64,000 nucleotides of DNA, taken from Motilimonas pumila. Its GTDB lineage: Bacteria > Pseudomonadota > Gammaproteobacteria > Enterobacterales > CBDFNC01. Of the stretch, positions 39,490 to 47,012 are shown piece by piece; position 1 is the stretch's first letter, and each line of letters opens with the position of its first letter. Below the pieces are notes generated by a model. The model was not told the DNA's origin. It made no database searches and saw nothing but the letters and a program-made list of their open reading frames with translations. The stretch spans positions 60,611 through 124,610 of the forward strand of contig NZ_QZCH01000012.1 in the NCBI RefSeq assembly GCF_003596335.1, written 5' to 3'. The position numbers and the translations under genes are program-made.

Positions 39490-39629
39490 ATGACTCAGAA
39501 AAGAGTCTATAAGCACTACCCGCAAGAACTTAAAGAAATGCTGTGGCTTTAGGACAGGAGCACGGTTATAGCGTGGTTCAGGCAGCAGTCGTTGGCGTCA
39601 CAACAAACCGTGAAAGTTTCAAACTGTAA
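39490..39629 (+). pseudogene. IS3-type OrfA transposase remnant with frameshift
   Basis: MTQKRVYKHYPQELKEM reads to a TAG at 39550; in another frame starting at 39543 it continues as VALGQEHGYSVVQAAVVGV, TTNRES. Together these match the N-terminal helix-turn-helix of IS3-family OrfA proteins (KRRYSPEFKxEAVxLxxEQGYSVxxAAxxLGV pattern). The reading frame is broken and no OrfB follows, so it is a relic. Confidence 0.6.
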
Positions 39630-39907
39630 TGCAAAAGCTACAATCTTTATTGTCAGTTTTCAGGCTTCGTTGTCCACCGACTTGAGCTTGTTGCATTCGC
39701 AGGCTTATTCGGCGTGCCGTGTTAAAGCTATCAACGTAAAAGAGCTGACGCATATGGCAAGGTTAATCACCCTCCAAATATCACAAAGTTATGAATTTAA
39801 ATTGACACTCCTACTGCCTTTGATACTCTGCGGTCATCGCTGATAACCTGATTTTGTATTAGCAATTATTGGGTTAGAAGCATTTTCTGGCTGCAGAGGC
39901 GCACCTT
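39630..39907. other. Non-coding tail of the accessory patch
   Basis: Together with 39297-39489 this stretch has no credible gene: an 83-codon open frame starting at 39592 has no ribosome-binding site and no protein-like composition. I see no tRNA, promoter or repeat here. It appears to be debris between the IS3 remnant and the lipid module. Confidence 0.5.
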
Positions 39908-40531
39908 GTGTCTATTTATCAATTAAAATCGCGGTTTCAAAGTTTACTGAGGCCTGCGGTTAAAAAGCTCTATCAATGGGGCGTTACCGCAAATCAAGTT
40001 ACCTTGGTGGCATTAATCCTTTCCGTATTACTGGGCTTATTTTTAAGCTTACCTGATACACCTGTCATTCTATTTTGGTTAATTCCCCCTTGGATGTTGC
40101 TGCGTATGGCGCTTAATGCCATTGATGGCATGTTGGCACGTGAATTTGGCCAACAGTCTCATCTTGGTGCCTATTTAAATGAATTAGCAGACGTGGTGGC
40201 AGATAGCGCACTCATGTTGCCATTTGTATTTCTTGCAGGTGTCGCGCCTATGCTGCCGTTAGCGCTCATTTTTTTCGCATTTTTAACGGAGTTTACCGGG
40301 GTGTTAGGCCTAATGGTGGGGGCGTCTCGTCGTTATGATGGCCCAATGGGGAAAAGCGATCGGGCATTTGGCTTAGGTTTGCTGGCGTGCTTAGTTGCAG
40401 CGCAAATGATTAACCCCAGTTGGTTAAATGGGTGTTTGAGTGTGATGTTATTTTTAACGATGATAACGGTCATTCATCGTGTTCGTCGAGGCCTTGAAGA
40501 AGTGGCCAGTGCTAAAAAGGATTGTTTATGA
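39908..40531 (+). CDS. ynbA: CDP-alcohol phosphatidyltransferase, YnbA-like
   Basis: 207-aa membrane enzyme family that exchanges CMP of a CDP-lipid for an alcohol. About six membrane helices. The signature D-x2-DG-x2-AR-x8-G-x3-D-x3-D is present as NAIDGMLAREFGQQSHLGAY, then LNELAD: the first and third Asp are replaced by Asn, as I recall also for E. coli YnbA. Which alcohol it uses is unknown. GTG start after AGAGG. First gene of a run with hydrolase-methyltransferase, phosphatase, acyltransferase and cytidylyltransferase genes; its stop overlaps the next start (ATGA). Confidence 0.85.
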   Translation: MSIYQLKSRFQSLLRPAVKKLYQWGVTANQVTLVALILSVLLGLFLSLPDTPVILFWLIPPWMLLRMALNAIDGMLAREFGQQSHLGAYLNELADVVADSALMLPFVFLAGVAPMLPLALIFFAFLTEFTGVLGLMVGASRRYDGPMGKSDRAFGLGLLACLVAAQMINPSWLNGCLSVMLFLTMITVIHRVRRGLEEVASAKKDCL

Positions 40532-42375
40532 GTGATACATTGATAGTAGATAGTACCGCAGAGCAGGCTACTGACGGGCCAAATCAACCGCTTACGTGCA
40601 CTGAGTCGGAGGGTGTTGGGCAAGCTGAAGCCAGCTTATTTCGCTTTACGACTCATGACGGTGTGGATTTGAGTTACCGGCATTGGCCAGCTTTGACAGA
40701 GGGAAAAGCCAAGAAAACCGTTATCATGTTTCATCGAGGCCATGAACACAGTGGACGTATGAGCCATTTGGTGGAGGAGTTGGCCCTCGAAGGTGCGGAA
40801 TATTTTGCATGGGACGCTCGCGGTCATGGTGAGTCTCCTGGTGCCAGGGGACACAGCCCTAGTTTCGGCACTAGCGTAAGAGATATTCAAACCTTTGTGC
40901 AGCACTTGATTAAGCAGCATGGTATCGAACTGTCTGAGACAGTGGTCTTGGGGCAAAGCGTTGGCGCTGTGCTTGCGGCCACTTGGGTGCACGATTATGC
41001 TCCTAAGATACGGGCCTTGGTATTAGCGTCACCGGCATTTAGCATTAAGTTGTACGTGCCTTTTGCCATTCCGGGGCTGCGTGCATTGCACAAACTGAAA
41101 GGCGACTTTTTTGTTAATAGTTACGTCAAAGCCAACTTACTGACCCATGATCCTGAGCGCGTCGCTTCTTTTAACCAAGATCCACTTATCGCACGGCCCA
41201 TCTCAGTGAACATGTTATTGGGTTTACACGATACTGCCAAACGCGTGGTAGCAGATGCTGCGGCGATAACTGTGCCGACCCAATTGCTGATATCTGGTGC
41301 GGACTATGTGGTTCGTCGCAAACCCCAAACCACCTTTTTTGCCAATTTGGGCTCCCCTTGCAAAGAGCAGCATATATTGCCTGGCTTTTTTCATGACACG
41401 TTAGGTGAGTTGGCACGCGGTGAAGCCGTGAGTAGAATGACACGTTTTATTAACCAGCGCTTTGCCGAACCAACAGCGGATGTGAGTTTATTAGCCGCGG
41501 ATAAGTCTGGTTACTTTTGTGCCGAGGCTGAAACGCTGGCGACTCCTCTTCCTAAGCATTCTTTGAGAGGGCGTTTTTGGTCTGCATATCGTGCTTCTTT
41601 GGCTTTTACTGGGCGATATTCCGAAGGCGTAAAATTAGGTTTTGAGACAGGCTTTGACTCAGGTTCAACCCTTGATTATGTCTACCGTAATCAAGCCGGT
41701 GGCCAAGGGGAAATTGGTAGAATACTGGACCGCCAATATCTTAACTCAGTGGGTTGGCAAGGCATAAGGCAACGAAAGCTGCATTTAGAAGAGCTACTGG
41801 CCCTTGCGATGACAGGTATCAGCGAGCAGCAGCAAAGCGTTCGCTTATTGGATATCGCTGCTGGCCATGGTCGTTATATTTTAGCGGCCATTGAACAAGC
41901 GCAAGTAAAACCCGAGCGCGTGTTGCTAAGAGATTACAGCGACATTAACGTGCGCGATGGGCAGAAGTTAATCGAAGAAAAAAACCTTGGGGAGATAGTG
42001 CAGTTTGTTCAAGGTGATGCGTTTGACCAAGCTGATTTAGCCGGCCTAGCGCTAAAGCCTAACGTGGCCGTAGTATCGGGTTTATATGAGTTATTCAGCG
42101 ACAACAAGATGGTACAGGGATCTTTAAAAGGGTTGGCCGCGGCTATGCCAAAAGGCGCGTACTTAGTTTACACGGGTCAGCCTTGGCATCCTCAGTTGGA
42201 ACTTATCGCGCGGGCATTAACCAGCCACCGCGAGGGTCAAGCATGGGTAATGCGTAGACGTAGCCAACAGGAAATGGACCAATTAGTCGCCGCTGCGGGC
42301 TTTAGCAAGATAGAGCAGCGGATTGATGAAACCGGCATATTTACCGTTTCTATTGCTCAAAAGTTAACAGATTAA
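40528..42375 (+). CDS. ynbC: Alpha/beta hydrolase fused to a SAM methyltransferase, YnbC-like
   Basis: 615 aa. The N-terminal half (about 30-305) is a lysophospholipase/monoacylglycerol-lipase-type hydrolase: oxyanion region MFHRGHEHSGRM, DARGHGES, nucleophile VLGQSVGAVL, Asp in LLISGADYVV, His in LPGFFHDTLGE. The C-terminal half (about 360-610) is a class I methyltransferase with motif I LLDIAAGHGRYILAA and acidic LLRDYSD. E. coli YnbC (about 585 aa) has the same fusion. Lipid substrates are inferred from neighbours. ATG 40528 has AAAGG 7 bases before; it overlaps ynbA by 4 bases. Confidence 0.85.
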   Translation: MSDTLIVDSTAEQATDGPNQPLTCTESEGVGQAEASLFRFTTHDGVDLSYRHWPALTEGKAKKTVIMFHRGHEHSGRMSHLVEELALEGAEYFAWDARGHGESPGARGHSPSFGTSVRDIQTFVQHLIKQHGIELSETVVLGQSVGAVLAATWVHDYAPKIRALVLASPAFSIKLYVPFAIPGLRALHKLKGDFFVNSYVKANLLTHDPERVASFNQDPLIARPISVNMLLGLHDTAKRVVADAAAITVPTQLLISGADYVVRRKPQTTFFANLGSPCKEQHILPGFFHDTLGELARGEAVSRMTRFINQRFAEPTADVSLLAADKSGYFCAEAETLATPLPKHSLRGRFWSAYRASLAFTGRYSEGVKLGFETGFDSGSTLDYVYRNQAGGQGEIGRILDRQYLNSVGWQGIRQRKLHLEELLALAMTGISEQQQSVRLLDIAAGHGRYILAAIEQAQVKPERVLLRDYSDINVRDGQKLIEEKNLGEIVQFVQGDAFDQADLAGLALKPNVAVVSGLYELFSDNKMVQGSLKGLAAAMPKGAYLVYTGQPWHPQLELIARALTSHREGQAWVMRRRSQQEMDQLVAAAGFSKIEQRIDETGIFTVSIAQKLTD

Positions 42376-43784
42376 TGGCAAGGGACACCGTACCGCCCCT
42401 TGTATCTTCGCAGCAGCCGGTTTTGTGGGGCAGAGGCCTGGCATGGCTGGCTTTGCTGGCTCCGCTATTTTTTATTAGTTACAACTACGCCAATCAATAC
42501 GCCGCGAGTTTGCCGCACGTTCCCAGTGTCGCCTTCTCGTGGGAAGCCTTTATGCCTTTGCTGCCTTGGACGATTGTGCCGTATTGGTCGATAGACTTAC
42601 TATACGGTTTGGCTTTTATGTTGCCTCGCCATGCCAAAGCCGTTGACACACTCGGCTTACGCTTACTGACAGCGCAACTGATTTGCATTGCTTGTTTTAT
42701 GCTTTGGCCGCTGCACTTTAGTTTTACACGACCTGAGCTTGATGGCGTTTTTGGCGCCATGTTCGATGCCTTAATGGGTTTTGACAAACCTTATAATCAA
42801 GCGCCTTCTCTTCATATTACACTTATGGTTGTGCTCTGGGCGTGTTATGGGCGCTACCTTACAGGGTGGTGGCGATGGCTTGTTCACGCTTGGTTTGCGC
42901 TGATTGGCTTGTCTGTACTGACAACTTGGCAGCATCACTTCATTGATGTGCCGACCGGCTTATTGGCGGGACTACTTTGCCTGTGGTGTTGGCCAAGTCA
43001 CGGCGCTTGCCCTGCTCGCAAGTCGCGACAGGCACAGGTTTTATTTGCGAATAAACGGCGCAAAATGGCGGCCTGTTATGGTGTTGGGGCCATCTTAGTA
43101 TTGGCATTCATGGCTGGGGCAATAGGGCTGCAATATTACAGCAGTTTATTGTTATTATGGCCTTCGCTGGCGCTGTTAATCGTTGCGCTCAATTATCTGT
43201 ATTGTGGCGCCGACGGCTTTCAAAAAGGCGCCGACGGCGAGCAGAGCCTCGCGGCTTATTGGCTATTGCTGCCTTATCGTGTGGGCGCTTGGATTAACTC
43301 TCGGCTTTGGACAAAACACCAAGATCCAAGTAATCATATTTTGGCCAATATATACCTTGGTCGCAGGCCCTCGGTGATGGAACTGAGCAATTTTCAAGGC
43401 GTGTTAGACCTTTGCGCAGAATTTCCGGCATCCCGTAACGCCCGTAAAATGGCTCCGTATTATGCTTCTTTTCCCTTGCTTGATTTGGTGCCTTTGAGTG
43501 CGATGCAATGTTGGCAGGTGGGCAATACGCTTCGCCAACTTAAGCAGCAACAGCCCGGTAATCTTTTAGTCTTTTGTGCGTTGGGGTATTCAAGGAGTGC
43601 CACGGCGGTAATGGCTTGGCTGCTAATAGATGGCAAAGTCAATTCTGTTGAGCAAGCGTTGGCGTTAGTACAGCAAGGCCGGCCGCAGGTTGTGATAAAA
43701 CCGGCACAATTAGCGCAGCTGAATTTGATGTGCCAATTAGCCGAGTTTAATGGGCGAAAATGTCATGATAATCCCGAACAATGA
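42375..43784 (+). CDS. ynbD: PAP2-type membrane domain fused to dual-specificity phosphatase, YnbD-like
   Basis: 469 aa. The N-terminal part (about 15-330) has 7-8 membrane segments with PAP2/Aur1-like motifs NQAPSLHITL and TTWQHHFIDVPTG; the usual first PAP2 motif KxxxxxxRP is not obvious. The C-terminal part (about 325-465) is a cysteine phosphatase: VFCALGYSRSATAVMAWLL gives C-x5-R, preceded by a candidate general acid in LLDLVPL. E. coli YnbD has the same make-up. Such enzymes remove phosphate from lipids, for example phosphatidylglycerophosphate in PTPMT1. Starts on the ynbC stop (TAATG). Confidence 0.8.
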   Translation: MARDTVPPLVSSQQPVLWGRGLAWLALLAPLFFISYNYANQYAASLPHVPSVAFSWEAFMPLLPWTIVPYWSIDLLYGLAFMLPRHAKAVDTLGLRLLTAQLICIACFMLWPLHFSFTRPELDGVFGAMFDALMGFDKPYNQAPSLHITLMVVLWACYGRYLTGWWRWLVHAWFALIGLSVLTTWQHHFIDVPTGLLAGLLCLWCWPSHGACPARKSRQAQVLFANKRRKMAACYGVGAILVLAFMAGAIGLQYYSSLLLLWPSLALLIVALNYLYCGADGFQKGADGEQSLAAYWLLLPYRVGAWINSRLWTKHQDPSNHILANIYLGRRPSVMELSNFQGVLDLCAEFPASRNARKMAPYYASFPLLDLVPLSAMQCWQVGNTLRQLKQQQPGNLLVFCALGYSRSATAVMAWLLIDGKVNSVEQALALVQQGRPQVVIKPAQLAQLNLMCQLAEFNGRKCHDNPEQ

Positions 43785-44289
43785 GCATTCAGCCAAGCTG
43801 CAATATCAATTGCAGCTGGCGGTCTTGATAAGTGCCTTGCGCCAAGTGGCTTGTGTGGCTGTGGTGTCTATGCTGTTGACACTTACTGTCGTGCTACTGA
43901 CATTGGTAATACCGATGGCAAACCTGAGCACTCTGGGCCGTGGCGCGGTGTTTATTATGCTACTACTGAATTTCTGGAATGGTTATTTCTGGCTAAGAGT
44001 CAGTTTTGATCAGCGTTTGTTTATGCAGTTACAGGCTTTGTCTACATCAGAGCTCAGCTCACAAGAGAGTGGCCCCCCTGGGGGGGCCCGCGTTGAAGAG
44101 GCTGGTCTTGGTCACCTTGCTGCTTTGGATCAAGCCTTGGTTAGTTTTAACCTGATGGCCAAGCCGCCCGCCAACGTTCGTAATTTATCCATGAGAGGGC
44201 AGGGAGCCATGGCATTAGCGAAACGCTTGTTATTAGGTTGTGGCTTACAAATGCTGGCCTTTGTGTGCTTAATTTTTAGCGCCGCTTAA
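43750..44289 (+). CDS. Unknown membrane protein of the lipid module
   Basis: 179 aa; two hydrophobic helices near residues 30-55 and 63-82, a soluble segment (about 85-150), and a third helix at the C-terminus (LLLGCGLQMLAFVCLIFSAA). No family recognised. It overlaps the phosphatase gene by 35 bases; ATG 43765 is an alternative start. The soluble segment is coded by a striking C6-T-G7 run (43... within 44071-44090) giving GPPGGAR. Its place suggests a role in the same lipid pathway or complex. Confidence 0.65.
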   Translation: MGENVMIIPNNEHSAKLQYQLQLAVLISALRQVACVAVVSMLLTLTVVLLTLVIPMANLSTLGRGAVFIMLLLNFWNGYFWLRVSFDQRLFMQLQALSTSELSSQESGPPGGARVEEAGLGHLAALDQALVSFNLMAKPPANVRNLSMRGQGAMALAKRLLLGCGLQMLAFVCLIFSAA

Positions 44290-44364
44290 ATTATTCGTTT
44301 GGATAAGTCTAACCAATATGACTTGTTTTAAGCTTTACCATTTATACGACTAGACGCGAGATTC

Positions 44365-45039
44365 ATGAAGTTACTCAAGAGCATAGCAGCCACAATTGTG
44401 GCTTGGCTGATCATCATAGGCGCCAGGTTAATAACCGGTGCGAAAGCGTTAGGCCAAGTGCCTGTTTTGTGTCAATCTGGTCGCGTTTATATTGCTAACC
44501 ATACCAGCCATGGCGATTTTGTGTTGCTTTGGGCATCGCTGCCCAGTGCCGTTCGAAAACAAACGCGGCCAGTAGCAGGCGCAGATTATTGGCAAAAAGG
44601 TTGGCTCAGGCGCTTTATCATTGAAGAAGTGTTCCGCGGCGTTTTGATTAAACGCGGTGGCCGAGAAGAAGGTGAAAACCCCTTATTGCCACTTGTTGAA
44701 GCGTTAGCTCAACAAGACAGTTTGATTTTATTTCCTGAAGGTACACGCAATTTAACTGAGCCCAGTAAACAGGCGTTAAACCCTAACGTGGTGCCTTTAC
44801 AGCCATTTAAGCCCGGTTTGTTTCACTTATTGCAGCAACACCCAGAAGTTCAGTGCGTACCAGTATGGATTGCCAATGTTAATCGCGTGATGCCTAAAGG
44901 GCGTAGTTTACCTTTGCCTTTGCTTTGCACGGTTAACTTTGGCGAAGCGTTTGCCATGACTGCGGATGAGCCAAAACAAATATTCTTACAACGAGCCCAA
45001 CAAAAAGTCAGTGAGCTCGCCCCCGGAGAAGCCTTATGA
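44365..45039 (+). CDS. 1-acyl-glycerol-3-phosphate acyltransferase family (PlsC-like)
   Basis: 224 aa, N-terminal membrane anchor, then the acyltransferase domain: catalytic H-x4-D in IANHTSHGDFVLLW, motif III LFPEGTRNLTEPS and later VPVWIANVNRVMPKG. It transfers an acyl chain to lysophosphatidate-like lipids. As a housekeeping plsC normally lies elsewhere, this is probably a second, pathway-specific enzyme. Its end overlaps the cytidylyltransferase start (ATGA). Confidence 0.88.
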   Translation: MKLLKSIAATIVAWLIIIGARLITGAKALGQVPVLCQSGRVYIANHTSHGDFVLLWASLPSAVRKQTRPVAGADYWQKGWLRRFIIEEVFRGVLIKRGGREEGENPLLPLVEALAQQDSLILFPEGTRNLTEPSKQALNPNVVPLQPFKPGLFHLLQQHPEVQCVPVWIANVNRVMPKGRSLPLPLLCTVNFGEAFAMTADEPKQIFLQRAQQKVSELAPGEAL

Positions 45040-45977
45040 GCCCTGAAATGATCAAGTTGTTTGTAGGGTTGGCTGCCGTATTGACGGTGGCTAGCGTGAT
45101 TGCCGGTGTTATCAAATGGCGCTGGCAGCAAAAAGCGCAGGGCGAAAACGCAGTGATCGAAAACCTGGTCGCGCGTATCAACGCTTGGTGGGGCATGATC
45201 ATTATCCTAGCCATCGCATTTCACTTTGGTTACTTGGGCGTGACTGTGTTGTTTTACGGCGTGTCTTTTTACGCTTTGCGTGAATTCTTAACCCTAGTGC
45301 CAACTCGAAATAGTGACTATCCGGCCTTGTTCGCGGCTTTTTACTTTGCGCTGCCGGTTCAGTACGTATTGGTTGCAATTGGCTGGTACAGCCTGTTTGT
45401 CATTTTTATTCCTGTTTATCTATTTTTATTATTGCCTATTTTGGCTGCTTTGGCTGGCGATACCACCCATTACTTGGCGCGAACCAGTAAGGTACAGTGG
45501 GGGTTAATGATTGCTGTCTATTGTGTTTCTTCCGTACCGGCAATTTGGATGTTGGATATTGAAGGCTTTGATGGCCGGCAGTTATCGTTAATTGCTTGGT
45601 TTATTTTAGTGGTGCAATTATCAGACGTATTGCAGTACATATGCGGCAAATTGTTTGGCAAGACTAAAGTCGCGCCGAGTTTGTCTCCGTCGAAAACCCT
45701 CGAAGGCTTAGTCGGTGGCGTGCTCTTGTCTATGCTTGTCGGCGCAGCTTTATACGGAATCACCCCTTTTTCCCCCTGGCAAGCAGCCTTGTTTGCTTTG
45801 GTGGTGAACTTACTGGGGTTTGCCGGTGGCATAGTGATGTCGGCAATTAAACGAGATTGTGGCGTGAAAGATTGGGGCAATATGATAGAAGGCCACGGCG
45901 GCATGTTCGATAGAATTGATTCTGTGTGCTTTGCCGCGCCAGTTTTCTTTCACTTGGTGCGATACTGGTGGACCTAA
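45036..45977 (+). CDS. ynbB: Phosphatidate cytidylyltransferase, CdsA/YnbB-like
   Basis: 313 aa with about eight membrane helices. Carries the CDS signature near the C-terminus: SAIKRDCGVKDWGNMIEGHG followed by GMFDRID (S-x-x-KR...KD...HGG..DR). It activates phosphatidate to CDP-diacylglycerol, the donor for the CDP-alcohol transferase five genes upstream. Longer N-terminus than CdsA. The pairing of CdsA-like and YnbA-like genes also occurs in E. coli ynbAB. Last gene of the module. Confidence 0.9.
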   Translation: MSPEMIKLFVGLAAVLTVASVIAGVIKWRWQQKAQGENAVIENLVARINAWWGMIIILAIAFHFGYLGVTVLFYGVSFYALREFLTLVPTRNSDYPALFAAFYFALPVQYVLVAIGWYSLFVIFIPVYLFLLLPILAALAGDTTHYLARTSKVQWGLMIAVYCVSSVPAIWMLDIEGFDGRQLSLIAWFILVVQLSDVLQYICGKLFGKTKVAPSLSPSKTLEGLVGGVLLSMLVGAALYGITPFSPWQAALFALVVNLLGFAGGIVMSAIKRDCGVKDWGNMIEGHGGMFDRIDSVCFAAPVFFHLVRYWWT

Positions 45978-46059
45978 CCTTTTAGGTGGTAACAGTGCCC
46001 TGCACGTAAGCAGGGCAGACAGATAACACTAGCCGATACTGTGGCAGCATGGGTTAATA

Positions 46060-46941
46060 TTATTTGTTCGGTCGCGCCTTATGTTCGTATAACGACAAAT
46101 CCGCTTGCTGGAACAAGGTTCTTGCATCCATGCCTCGGCTCCAGTCTTGCCACCCCATGCTACACCCTATTTTTAGTTCAGCCATGTAAGGGTCTTGTTT
46201 GAGGGCTTGTTTAATTCGCTCTGACACTTGCGTAACAGACACTGGTGTTGTCGGCGTTAATACAATAGCAAACTCGTCACCACCTAAACGAAAGGCCATA
46301 TCGGAATGACGAATGGCACTTTTTAACAGGTGAGAAAATCGTATCAGTACCGCATCACCTTCTTGGTGGCCGAACCTGTCGTTGACTTCTTTAAAGTTAT
46401 CTAAATCAAGCACCAACAAAGCTAGGCCAGAGTGAGAGCGGTAGTTTTGCTCAATCCAGCGCTCCATAGATTCATCAAAGTAGGCCCTGTTGCCGATGCC
46501 CGTTAAATGGTCTTTTAAGCAATTAGCCTGTAACTCACTCATTTTAAGGCTGTGCAGTAAAGGTTGGCTTAAGAGTTTATGGAGTTCATGCAATACCGCA
46601 TTCTCTTTACTCGTAAGCGGCTTAGCGGTGCGATAGCTCAAGGTGCCTAACGGGGTATAGTCCGCACTGTCTAACGAAAAGTTATCGACATAATCAGAGC
46701 TTTTGCGAAAGTCTAGCGAGAAGAAGCCGTGCTTGGATTGAAACCTTAAACCAATAAAGCGGACATACCTTGCCGCTTGGGTGGCAAAATTTCGCATCAA
46801 AGTTTTTAAGTCTAAACTCTGTTGTAGTGCTTCAAGTACTTCCAGCTTATCTTCAACCGTGAACTCTGCAGCAGCACTATAATGGGCAACCGAAAGGGAG
46901 GCACTCCTGCTAATGGGGGTGATCCTGCTTAAATTATCCAT
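46060..46941 (-). CDS. Diguanylate cyclase (GGDEF)
   Basis: 293 aa. C-terminal GGDEF domain (about 135-290): DHLTGIGNRAYFD, LDLDNFKEVNDRFGHQEGD and active-site RLGGDEFAIVL. An RxxD inhibition site (RHSD) lies five residues before GGDEF, so product inhibition by c-di-GMP is likely. The N-terminal 130 residues (VEDKLEVLEALQQSLDLKTLMRNF...) may be a GAF-like sensory part; no membrane helix. Start chosen at the Met with GGGAG 6 bases before it. Divergent from the CPA2 gene. Confidence 0.92.
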   Translation of the reverse strand: MDNLSRITPISRSASLSVAHYSAAAEFTVEDKLEVLEALQQSLDLKTLMRNFATQAARYVRFIGLRFQSKHGFFSLDFRKSSDYVDNFSLDSADYTPLGTLSYRTAKPLTSKENAVLHELHKLLSQPLLHSLKMSELQANCLKDHLTGIGNRAYFDESMERWIEQNYRSHSGLALLVLDLDNFKEVNDRFGHQEGDAVLIRFSHLLKSAIRHSDMAFRLGGDEFAIVLTPTTPVSVTQVSERIKQALKQDPYMAELKIGCSMGWQDWSRGMDARTLFQQADLSLYEHKARPNK

Positions 46942-47012
46942 ATATTTCTCCCGTGCCAAAAAAATGTCAGCGATAGCTATTTTCTACCTTGAATAGTAAT
47001 TAAGCAGGTTTT

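Noticed and set aside
39592..39843. 83-codon open frame in the accessory patch
   Set aside because: No ribosome-binding site, low-complexity composition, and overlaps the IS3 OrfA remnant in another frame.
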